From Chitinophaga terrae (ex Kim and Jung 2007) (GTDB lineage Bacteria > Bacteroidota > Bacteroidia > Chitinophagales > Chitinophagaceae), in NCBI RefSeq assembly GCF_900107795.1, contig NZ_FNRL01000003.1:62001-126000 (forward strand): a DNA stretch of 64,000 bases. The letters are read 5' to 3'. Of this stretch, positions 1 to 7,244 are shown piece after piece (positions within the stretch are counted from its first letter, which is position 1; every line of letters begins with the position of its first letter). The notes beneath the pieces were generated by a model. The model saw only the letters and a program-made list of their open reading frames with translations, ran no database searches and was not told the DNA's origin. The position numbers and the translations under genes were made by a program.

Positions 1-1
1 G

Positions 2-175
2 AAAGAAAGCGACGATATTGTTTGCACAGATGTAGCAATCGTTATGGCGGGGAAACAAAAATACGGGCAACCCTTCCTGATCGTGAAAAAAGGCGATACG
101 GAATTCGCTGTTGGCATCGGCTCCCGGCAGGAATACCCTGTAGGCCCCCGCCTGGCCGACTTCGAAGTGTTGTAG
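2..175 (+). CDS. C-terminal fragment of an unrecognised protein
   Basis: This is the last 57 codons of a gene that begins left of the window; the frame is open from base 2 to a TAG. I do not recognise the family. What is visible looks like beta-strand-rich sequence (for example AIVMAGKQKYGQPFLIVKK) and the protein ends in FEVL. The TAG is also the outermost part of the left arm of the long palindrome that follows, so the gene ends exactly where that element begins. It converges on the ATP-grasp-like gene. No function can be assigned. Confidence 0.6.
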   Translation, partial: KESDDIVCTDVAIVMAGKQKYGQPFLIVKKGDTEFAVGIGSRQEYPVGPRLADFEVL

Positions 176-385
176 TTTCCCGCAGAGGGTTTCCCGCAAA
201 GGAGCAAAGGAGCAAAGAAGCAAAGAAATTTTATTAAGATAAATAAGAAAGCAAAGAGATGGAGATTATGTTATTTTATACAACACAATCTCCATTTCTT
301 TGCTTTCTTAATATTCGCATCAATCCAAATTTCTTTGCTTCTTTGCTCCTTTGCTCCTTTGCGGGAAACCCTTTGCGTGAAACTA
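173..385. repeat. Long palindromic intergenic repeat, copy A
   Basis: The outer 59 bases on each side are inverted copies with only two mismatches. They contain GTTTCxCGC units followed by GCAAAGGA/GCAAAGAA short tandem units. The inner arms (AAGAAAGCAAAG, GGAGATT) pair around an AT-rich loop near 270-282. Between them lies an asymmetric internal loop: the left side reads TTATTAAGATAAAT and the right side, on the minus strand, GGATTGATGCGAATATT. The TAG stops of both convergent genes form the two ends of the palindrome (TAGTTTC and GAAACTA). Same family as the copies near 24.1, 30.8 and 49.9 kb. Confidence 0.95.
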
Positions 386-1576
386 CCGTTCGAAGAAGCA
401 GCAACTACCGCCGACCCAGGTGTCCTGGGTGTTGAAGGCGACGCCTATCATCCTGCTTTTGCTGATACGGGCCAGGTTGTGTACGAGCATGGGCCTTATA
501 GCGCCGTCGGGCCAGATGTAGATCATACGGATCTCGCAGATAGCCGGCCCTGTTGGGGTAATGATAGCCGGAGCATATTGCACCTTCCGTTGCAGGATCC
601 AGTTCTCCGGATCATTGATCTTGTTTATTTCCTCTTGCGTTACATCTAACAATACTCCTTTGCCGGCAAAAGAAAAGAGCGGCTTCAACACGTAGTTTTC
701 CAGGTCTGTTGGCAGTACCGGCAGTTGATGCAGGAACCAGCTTTTGGGTACATAGTCGCTGTGAATGAATGGCATCATGAATTTGCTGATCCTGTAGAAC
801 CAGTTAGGGTGCGTGATCCATTCCACATCCAGTTCCTGGAAGAGGTTGACGAAATCGCCGAGCTGTTCCGCCTGTTTTTCAAGGTCGTCGAAGATCACCC
901 GGTTAAAGATGCGGCGTACTGGCGTTTTTTTCCCGTCTTTCAGGTAGTACAGTTTTTTTCCTTCCTGGATCAGCTCTGTTAAACAGACGGTAGAAATGCC
1001 CAGCATCTTTTCGGTGCGTTGAAAGTCTATCCTCGTCTTTTGCTCTGCGGGTTTAACTTCCAGCAGGATCACTTCTTCAGGTGGCAGGTCTCCCAGGATC
1101 ACTGTTCTCAGGAGATCGTAGTAGCTGGTATCGTCGAGGTTATTGAAATAGTTGCTGAAGTTAGCGGGTATTTCGAAATGTTCTTTGAACCGCCTGGCCA
1201 TCACTTCCTGGAAGGCGAACATGGTAGGGAAGCCCTGCAACTCTATCAGTTGGGGGGCCAGCGAACCGTCTTCCTCCCGGGTGACTGCAAAATCTATCAC
1301 GATAAAATGCGGATGTTCATTCTCGTTAGGCACATTAAGGCGCTGGGGAATGGCATTTTGAGTGAGGGTTTTGAAACCGGGCCTTAGCAGTACGTCGATG
1401 ATCTCCTCGCATGCCTGTACCAGTTTGGAGGTAAGGGATGCGGGTATGAACACCGGCGTTTCAGCTACCCTGAATGCGGGGGCTATGCCGGCGTCGGATG
1501 CAATGCCGGCTAAAAAAGCCTCGTATTTTTCGGGCGTGAATTGTTGGTTATATGCGGTTCTTATGGAAGGGATCAT
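383..1576 (-). CDS. ATP-grasp-like ligase of a predicted amide-bond-forming operon
   Basis: A 397-residue protein with an ATP-grasp-like C-terminal half. The stretch NYVLKPLFSFAGKGVLL (about residues 292-308) resembles the lysine plus glycine-rich ATP-binding segment of the fold, and ICEIRMIYIWPDG near residue 350 could be the metal-binding strand. Such enzymes join a carboxylate to an amine through an acyl phosphate. No signal peptide is seen, so it is probably cytoplasmic. It is the last of five minus-strand genes, 11 bases after the glutamine amidotransferase gene, which could supply ammonia. Its TAG lies at the edge of palindrome A. The ATP-grasp assignment is by motif only; substrates are unknown. 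Confidence 0.7.
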   Translation of the reverse strand: MIPSIRTAYNQQFTPEKYEAFLAGIASDAGIAPAFRVAETPVFIPASLTSKLVQACEEIIDVLLRPGFKTLTQNAIPQRLNVPNENEHPHFIVIDFAVTREEDGSLAPQLIELQGFPTMFAFQEVMARRFKEHFEIPANFSNYFNNLDDTSYYDLLRTVILGDLPPEEVILLEVKPAEQKTRIDFQRTEKMLGISTVCLTELIQEGKKLYYLKDGKKTPVRRIFNRVIFDDLEKQAEQLGDFVNLFQELDVEWITHPNWFYRISKFMMPFIHSDYVPKSWFLHQLPVLPTDLENYVLKPLFSFAGKGVLLDVTQEEINKINDPENWILQRKVQYAPAIITPTGPAICEIRMIYIWPDGAIRPMLVHNLARISKSRMIGVAFNTQDTWVGGSCCFFER

Positions 1577-1587
1577 ACTGGTAACTG

Positions 1588-2484
1588 TTAAAAGAAAGAG
1601 TGCTCTTCATCGTTATGTGCGGTAACCTGTACAGAGCGTTCTATAGCTGCAAGGCGTGCGGAAAGACTGCCGTAAATGGCATAGTCCAGGAAGGCTGTCA
1701 GCAGGCGGTCGTGCGTGAGCATAATTTTATCAGGGTCCGTTAACTGGCTGATCATGCTCTCGTATTTTTCGACGCTGTGACTATTTATCACCTGTTGCTT
1801 CTTTTCGTCCTGCAGCAGGTACATGTGCATGCCGGCGGCATCCGCCTCCGGGTGGAACTGCGTACCGATAAAGTGTTCGTTGAACCTGATAGCCATGGTG
1901 GCTCTTTCCAGCGGTACATGGGGGCGTTCTTTTTCTATCGCCAGTACCTGGCCGCCCATTTCAGCAATTTTATCGTGGTTCAGTTCTATCACCTGCCAGT
2001 TGCGGCTGTCTACAATGTAGAAGGGGTCCGGTAATGCGCTGAATACTTTTTCCTGCATTCCGTCGCCTGTTTTATGTACAGGGAAAACGCCAAAGGCGGG
2101 CGATTTCCTTTTACATACATTTCCTAACTGGTAATACCGGCACATCAGCTGGTAAGAATGGCAGATAAAGAAGGCCGGTTTTTTCACCGCTTCCTTTTTG
2201 TTCCATTCTATCAGGTTGTTGATGAGCGAGAAATATGCGTTTTCCCATTCGCTGCCTTCGCTGGCAACCGGGCTGCCCGGCCCGCCGGTGGAGATATAAA
2301 AATCGTAGCTCAGGTCTGGGATCTGTATCTGGTTGCGTACTTCAAATTCGTCGAATTGCAGGTCGAGATTATGCATGCTGGCATATCCCGTCAGGATCTC
2401 ACGAATGCAGCGCATCCCTTCGTTAGGAACACCCTCATACATGTCTAGCACTGCTACTTTCCAGTGTGGTTTAATTGGATGCAT
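1588..2484 (-). CDS. Class I glutamine amidotransferase-like protein
   Basis: A 298-residue protein with a recognisable class I glutamine amidotransferase domain. The likely nucleophile is Cys108 in FFICHSYQL, and the His211/Glu213 pair sits in GTQFHPEAD. STGGPGSP at residues 65-72 is the usual loop before the nucleophile. The family hydrolyses glutamine and passes ammonia to a partner synthetase; GMP synthase subunits are relatives. After about residue 225 there is a helical extension of some 70 residues that I do not recognise. It lies between a carboxylate-amine ligase and an ATP-grasp-like gene, which suggests it serves one of them. Residues for glutaminase activity are all present. Confidence 0.8.
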   Translation of the reverse strand: MHPIKPHWKVAVLDMYEGVPNEGMRCIREILTGYASMHNLDLQFDEFEVRNQIQIPDLSYDFYISTGGPGSPVASEGSEWENAYFSLINNLIEWNKKEAVKKPAFFICHSYQLMCRYYQLGNVCKRKSPAFGVFPVHKTGDGMQEKVFSALPDPFYIVDSRNWQVIELNHDKIAEMGGQVLAIEKERPHVPLERATMAIRFNEHFIGTQFHPEADAAGMHMYLLQDEKKQQVINSHSVEKYESMISQLTDPDKIMLTHDRLLTAFLDYAIYGSLSARLAAIERSVQVTAHNDEEHSFF

Positions 2485-2526
2485 AGTGCAAAATTACGAA
2501 ATTCAGAATTGATGGGTAAACGGAGG

Positions 2527-3627
2527 CTATATACCGGCGAGGAACTGCCCGTTGATGAAGTCGGTGACTGCTACGAGGTCGTTGGTTTCACTATATACCT
2601 GTAGCTGCCTGTCGGCCCCGGTACCTCTTTCCAGTAGCTTTACAGTGGCATCCACTATCTCCCTGCTGCCCAGTTCATCTACCACATCGTCTACAAAATC
2701 AAGTAATTCGTATATCAGTGTGCGGGTGTTGATCTCTTTTTCTTTACCAAAATCTATCAGGTATCCGTCAATCCCATAGCGGGACGCTCTCCATTTATTT
2801 TCGTTGATAAGCGCCCGGCTGTAGATCATAAAGTTCATATTCTGCATGCGCAGCTGGTAGATCTTTGCGCAAACGGCCTGGAAAAGCCCTGCTATCAAAA
2901 TAGTATCGTCTACCGTCAACGGTACATCGCAGATACGGAATTCCACGGTATTAAAGAACGGGTGAACACGGAGGTCCCACCATACCTTCTTGGCATTGTC
3001 TATACAGTTTGTTTTGATAAGTAGTTTGATATAGTTATCGTATTCTTCGATGCTGTTGAAGAAATCGGGTATCCCGGTGCGGGGAAATTTATCGAATACC
3101 TTGGTACGGAATGATTTGAAGCCGGTGTTCCTTCCTTCCCAGAAAGGGCTGTTGGTGCTCAATGCAAAAACGTGGGGAAGAAAATACCTAACGGAGTTGG
3201 CTATATGAATGGCCATTTCCCTGCTTTCCATGCCAACGTGTACATGCAGGCCGAAGATAAGGTTAGACCTGGCGGCGTCCTGCATTTCGTTCACGATCTC
3301 GAAATACCGGGGATGATCAGTAATGAGCTGCATTTCCCATTTACTGAAAGGATGGGTACCTGAAGCGCCGATCACAAAACCAAGATCGCCTGCAATCTGC
3401 GCAATGGTACTGCGCAGTAAGGCTACATCTTTACGGGCTTCATCAATGTTGGCACAGATCTGGGTGCCTACTTCCACAACTGCCTGGTGAAATTCAGCTT
3501 TCACCTGGTCGCTGATCACCTTGTGAGCCTGCTCAACTATTTTTTGCTCATGTGACTTCAGTTCCCGGGTTACTGGGTCCATCACCATGTATTCTTCTTC
3601 TATACCAAGCGTAAACGCCTTAAACAT
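2527..3627 (-). CDS. Carboxylate-amine ligase, YbdK/GCS2 family
   Basis: A 366-residue protein of the glutamate-cysteine ligase 2 (YbdK-like) family. The N-terminal LGIEEEYMVMD carries the acidic residues that bind metal in this fold, and FGLHVHVGM (about residues 125-133) is a second family signature. The family condenses an amino-acid gamma- or alpha-carboxylate with an amine using ATP; YbdK itself has weak glutamate-cysteine ligase activity. Length is normal for the family. The neighbours (two ATP-grasp-like proteins, amidotransferase, esterase) are not glutathione genes, so it more likely makes a different amide. The start at ATG 3627 fits the conserved N-terminus. Family assignment is firm; substrate is unknown. 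Confidence 0.85.
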   Translation of the reverse strand: MFKAFTLGIEEEYMVMDPVTRELKSHEQKIVEQAHKVISDQVKAEFHQAVVEVGTQICANIDEARKDVALLRSTIAQIAGDLGFVIGASGTHPFSKWEMQLITDHPRYFEIVNEMQDAARSNLIFGLHVHVGMESREMAIHIANSVRYFLPHVFALSTNSPFWEGRNTGFKSFRTKVFDKFPRTGIPDFFNSIEEYDNYIKLLIKTNCIDNAKKVWWDLRVHPFFNTVEFRICDVPLTVDDTILIAGLFQAVCAKIYQLRMQNMNFMIYSRALINENKWRASRYGIDGYLIDFGKEKEINTRTLIYELLDFVDDVVDELGSREIVDATVKLLERGTGADRQLQVYSETNDLVAVTDFINGQFLAGI

Positions 3628-3682
3628 GTGAATAGGTTTTAGGAACTACGCTATCGCAGTTCGCTTCACAAATGTAAATGAT

Positions 3683-4711
3683 TCATTTCGCTTTTTTCTG
3701 AGCGGCGCTTTTTGCTTTTTTATCGGCATCCGGCGCTTTTTTGGCGGTGGATTTCTTGCTGGCAGTAGTCGCTTTTTTAGCTTTGGGCTTGATGAACTGG
3801 CCCCAGGTCAGGTTATCTTTCCCTGGCTTCTGGGCTGCGGCGCGTTGTATCGCGTACCGGGCGCTGGTTTCAATCACCCATTCAAAATGTTCTTCGCCGA
3901 TCTCGTGATCCGCATGGGGAGCGGGATTGTAGCAATCGATAATATAAGGCGTACCATCGGCCCTTACGGCTATTTCCACTGTATTGAAGTCGTAGCCCAG
4001 GTATTGCTGCAACAGGATAACCTGTTTCTGGATGGTTGATTGCAGGGTTTTAGAGGGTTTGAAAGTAGCCTGGTACTGTTGTCCTGCCGGGAGGTTGGGA
4101 TCGTAAGGCATGATCCTTACTTCTTTAGGTCCTACACAGAAACAACGGTAATATTCTGCAAAGTCAATTTCTTCCTGCAGCATCATGACATGCTGGCCGG
4201 TAGCGCTGTGCATCCAGAAGAAATCTTCCCTGGCCGGCACCCTGAAAACATCTTTGCCTCCTCCTCCGTTATAAGGTTTCATGAAGGCAGGAAACCCGAT
4301 GTAATCAAAAATCGTGTTCCAGTCGAACGGGTATACCAGGTTGCGGAAAGATTGCTGGCTGGTGTTGTCCGGTTGCTGGAAGGAGGGAAGCAGCGCTGTT
4401 CTGGGCACTGTTATGCCTAGTTTGCCTGCCAGGCTATAGTTGAAGAATTTATCGTCGGCGCTCCACCAGAAAGGGTTGTTGATAACCGCGGTACCGGCGG
4501 CAGCGGCATTTTTCAGGAACGACCTGTAAAAAGGCACATCATGAGAGATCCGGTCTATTATCACGGCGTAGCCGGGATCTTCTCCCTGCAACACTTTATC
4601 AATACGCACAGCTTCTGCAAAGATCCCCGGGGGATTGATCTCGTTAACCCTGTCTATGAATGCTTGTGGAAATGTGTTCTCCTGTCCGAATAAAATTCCG
4701 ATCTTTTTCAT
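3683..4711 (-). CDS. ATP-grasp ligase with lysine/alanine-rich tail
   Basis: A protein of 342 residues. I chose ATG 4711 (MKKIGILFGQEN) rather than an in-frame ATG at 4759, because the extra 16 residues lie within the preceding esterase gene and do not resemble a domain. FPAFMKPYNGGGGKDVF is the ATP-binding lysine and glycine loop, and VEIAVRADGTPYIIDCYNPA matches the metal-binding strand of D-Ala-D-Ala-ligase-like ATP-grasp enzymes. The last 35 or so residues are almost only K, A, S and T with some P, like a histone H1 tail; this is predicted to be disordered and could bind nucleic acid or another polyanion. It starts 5 bases after the esterase gene ends. Confidence 0.75.
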   Translation of the reverse strand: MKKIGILFGQENTFPQAFIDRVNEINPPGIFAEAVRIDKVLQGEDPGYAVIIDRISHDVPFYRSFLKNAAAAGTAVINNPFWWSADDKFFNYSLAGKLGITVPRTALLPSFQQPDNTSQQSFRNLVYPFDWNTIFDYIGFPAFMKPYNGGGGKDVFRVPAREDFFWMHSATGQHVMMLQEEIDFAEYYRCFCVGPKEVRIMPYDPNLPAGQQYQATFKPSKTLQSTIQKQVILLQQYLGYDFNTVEIAVRADGTPYIIDCYNPAPHADHEIGEEHFEWVIETSARYAIQRAAAQKPGKDNLTWGQFIKPKAKKATTASKKSTAKKAPDADKKAKSAAQKKAK

Positions 4712-4716
4712 GTTAA

Positions 4717-5424
4717 TTACTTGATAAGTGAAAGATAATGAGGAAGCATTTCCCGCCATGCAGGCCAGTCATGGGAGGTATGTGGTCTTACATCCAGCCA
4801 GTGGGCCATTTTCTTTTCTGTCAGCAACCGGGAGAATTGCTCGTTCGAATGCCGGCAAACGTCGTTATCTGCCACGCCTAAAACGATCCCCATCCGCCAG
4901 AGATCTTCATGCTGGTTGCCCGGCATAAAGTCCATCGGGTTATGGTAATAGACGTTATCATCGTAATGCCCGTCTACCCGTCCTTTAATATCAAATATCC
5001 CGCTGAGGCTAAGCAGGTACGACACTTTATCAGGATATCTGAAAGCGAAATTGGCGGCGTGGTAACCGCCGAAACTGCAGCCTGCCGCCACGATCCGCTG
5101 ATAGCCCGTTTCATCTTCCATCCTGGGCAGGATCTCTTCTCTCAGCAGTTTATCGTAACAGTGATGATTAAACGCCCGTTGAGCGGGAGAAATATCTGTA
5201 CAATACCAGCTTTCAGCATCAATACTGTCGGGGCAATATACTTTTATTCTTCCTTCTTCAATAAACCAGCGGATAGCATCTATCAGCCCAAAGTCTTTAC
5301 TCTCGTAGTAACGGCCCATTGAGGTCGGAAACAATAGCATAGGAAATCCTTTATCACCAAATACCAACATCTCAAATTCTTTTCCCAAATTAGGCGAATG
5401 CCATTTGAGGTAATTTTCAATCAT
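4717..5424 (-). CDS. Esterase-like alpha/beta hydrolase
   Basis: A 235-residue esterase of the esterase-D/putative-esterase group. The nucleophile elbow is AAGCSFGGYHAA with Ser117; HTSHDWPAWREML near the C-terminus supplies the probable catalytic histidine. I start it at ATG 5424 (MIENYLKWHSP); an in-frame ATG at 5499 would add 25 residues with no signal-peptide or domain character. No signal peptide is seen, so it is likely cytoplasmic. It is the first gene of the five-gene operon, and could release or acylate the product of the ligases that follow. Fold assignment is good; the substrate is unknown. Confidence 0.8.
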   Translation of the reverse strand: MIENYLKWHSPNLGKEFEMLVFGDKGFPMLLFPTSMGRYYESKDFGLIDAIRWFIEEGRIKVYCPDSIDAESWYCTDISPAQRAFNHHCYDKLLREEILPRMEDETGYQRIVAAGCSFGGYHAANFAFRYPDKVSYLLSLSGIFDIKGRVDGHYDDNVYYHNPMDFMPGNQHEDLWRMGIVLGVADNDVCRHSNEQFSRLLTEKKMAHWLDVRPHTSHDWPAWREMLPHYLSLIK

Positions 5425-5814
5425 GGGAACGGGTTTAGCTAAATTTAAGCAAAATTTCCGACTACACTCAGCCTGAAAATTGAAGGCCAAAGGGTACAAT
5501 ATGCAAACTAACGGATGGTCATGTGCAACGGCATCAGGTATGCGAATTAATATATAGCGTTAATGAGGTAATTGTGATCAAATAAATTTTGTGAGCGAAG
5601 ATGCCTTTTCGTGGTGGCTTGTAGGAGATAAAAGATTGTAACTCCTTGTTGGCAGATATTTGGAGACTCGCATTATAGGTATGAAAATATCAAATTATCC
5701 AGGTAATTATTTAATATAGGTATTTTTTCTTCTGTGATTTTTTTGAGCTAATTTAAGCTCTGAATCCTATGACTATGTATTGTTAACTTTCATTTTTTAC
5801 CCATAAAAAACATA
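5425..5814. other. Divergent intergenic region, no gene seen
   Basis: This stretch separates the minus-strand ligase operon from the plus-strand protease gene and must hold both promoters. The best candidate for the protease is TAACTTTC at 5784-5791, one mismatch from TAnnTTTG, but no -33 TTTG is properly spaced. A small inverted repeat, GAGCTAATTTAAGCTC, lies at 5745-5760. I see no RNA gene, no riboswitch and no convincing small coding frame. Confidence 0.4.
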
Positions 5815-7137
5815 ATGATGTTTGTTAAAATCAAGTTGACACTATTAGTGTCTATGACTGCTATTGCTGTGTCCTGCCACAAGGACAATGCTCCCGAAAC
5901 ACCTGACAAAATCAAACCTATTTCTGCTGCTGAAAATTACGAAGGCTACCCGGTTGCGTCAGGGGAGCGACTTAGTATTACTGACAAAGCTGGTAAACAG
6001 CTAATGAGTTTTTTAAAATCAGGCGACAAGTACATTCTGGGAGGGGATATTGTTTATTCTGAATCGGATTTTAAGGCTTTGAAGGAATTCTATTCTAATA
6101 TTGTCATAATATCTGGCTCTTCGTCGCTTCCCAAGTTTAAGCACATTGACGTACCGGGTGCGAAGCTGTTGAAGAACAGGTTACCATTGCCGCCGGCCTT
6201 GTCAAATTCCAACGGGCGCACCGGTACCGCCGCTCCTGAGGCGATTTGGCCTAATCGTACTATCTATTATTCAATTGCACCCGGCTTCACAGATGTTTTC
6301 CGGGTTAATGATGCCATTAATCACTGGAAGACGGTTACTAATCTGCAGTTTGTTCAACGGACCAATCAAACCAGTTATGTTTACTTCAGATCTGATGATG
6401 CGGGAGCATATTCAACATCCGTTGGAAAAACAAATGGTGTTACAACTATAAACCTGGGGTCCGGAGCCAGTACAGGAAATGCCATTCACGAAATTGGTCA
6501 TGCGGTTGGCTTGTACCACGAACAATGCCGTAATGACAGAGACAGTTTCATTACAATATATCCGAACAACATACTACCTGACTATCTTTCACAGTTTGAT
6601 AAAGTTAGTGCTTCGACTATTTATGGTCTGACAGCAGGACCATTTGACTTTAATTCAGTTATGTTATATCCGTCTACCGCGTTTGTAAAACCAGGAGCTC
6701 CATTTTCGATGACAAGGCGAGATGGATCTACTTTTACGGCCCAAAGAACAGGCCTTTCACAAGGAGACATAGAGATTTACAACCTTATGTATAATTCTAC
6801 ACCTGTATATGCACGGATAGAGTATGAAAATTACTCAGATTATTGGATTGACTGGGATAGATATTGGACACAGGCGGATGTTTATGTTCGTTTTTACGCA
6901 AATCAGGCTTGCACAATACCCGCGCCCGTTCCTGCAGGAATTGCCGTGAAAGTTGATTTTCAATACGACAACGAAGATAGTGGAGGTTATATTTATATAA
7001 TTCCGCCCGGTACAACAAGTATCAGCCAGGGACGGTTTTACTTACTGGATTACAATAATGGCCTGATGAAAAGTGAAAGTATATCACTCTTGGATTGGGT
7101 CGGTTGCATTGTTCTTCCTTATTACATTAAATCCTGA
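5815..7137 (+). CDS. Secreted astacin-like (M12A) metalloprotease lipoprotein
   Basis: A 440-residue lipoprotein: a hydrophobic signal ends in the lipobox IAVSC (Cys21). The zinc site HEIGHAVGLYHE at residues 225-236 matches the astacin signature HExxHxxGxxHE. The Met-turn is SVMLY around Met283; typical astacins have SxMHY, so histidine is replaced by leucine while the tyrosine remains. Residues 25-140 form a pro-like region. After about residue 330 comes a beta-rich domain (VYVRFYANQACTIPAP) of a kind often attached to secreted Bacteroidota proteins. It probably cleaves extracellular protein. Two adjacent ATGs (5815, 5818) are possible starts. Transcribed alone; ends at a bidirectional hairpin. 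Confidence 0.85.
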   Translation: MMFVKIKLTLLVSMTAIAVSCHKDNAPETPDKIKPISAAENYEGYPVASGERLSITDKAGKQLMSFLKSGDKYILGGDIVYSESDFKALKEFYSNIVIISGSSSLPKFKHIDVPGAKLLKNRLPLPPALSNSNGRTGTAAPEAIWPNRTIYYSIAPGFTDVFRVNDAINHWKTVTNLQFVQRTNQTSYVYFRSDDAGAYSTSVGKTNGVTTINLGSGASTGNAIHEIGHAVGLYHEQCRNDRDSFITIYPNNILPDYLSQFDKVSASTIYGLTAGPFDFNSVMLYPSTAFVKPGAPFSMTRRDGSTFTAQRTGLSQGDIEIYNLMYNSTPVYARIEYENYSDYWIDWDRYWTQADVYVRFYANQACTIPAPVPAGIAVKVDFQYDNEDSGGYIYIIPPGTTSISQGRFYLLDYNNGLMKSESISLLDWVGCIVLPYYIKS

Positions 7138-7190
7138 TTTAATTATCATTTGCAATAAAGTAAACGGTTGCACTTCTCGGATACTCAAAT

Positions 7191-7228
7191 AAAATAGGCT
7201 GTATCGCACTTGACACAGCCTATTTTTT
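7191..7228. terminator. Bidirectional terminator between protease and Oar-like genes
   Basis: A 12-bp perfect stem (AAAATAGGCTGT with ACAGCCTATTTT) closes a 12-base loop. There are A residues on the left and T residues on the right, so it can stop transcription from both sides. It is an ordinary short hairpin, unlike the long palindromes at other convergent junctions of this window. Confidence 0.85.
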
Positions 7229-7244
7229 ATGCAGAAGAGTGTTA

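Noticed and set aside
176..240. CRISPR-like appearance of repeated GCAAAG words
   Set aside because: The units are 7-9 bases, directly adjacent without spacers, and mirrored in the other arm; no cas gene is present.
335..649. Open frames within palindromes, for example 335-649, 30612-30809, 30666-30896 and 49859-50102, with text such as SFAPLRETL or SRKAAKKQR
   Set aside because: They are translations of the palindromic repeat in various frames, have no independent start context and overlap real gene ends on the other strand.
4711..5499. Longer starts for the ATP-grasp (4759) and esterase (5499) genes
   Set aside because: The added residues have no domain or signal character, and the ATP-grasp extension would overlap the end of the esterase gene.
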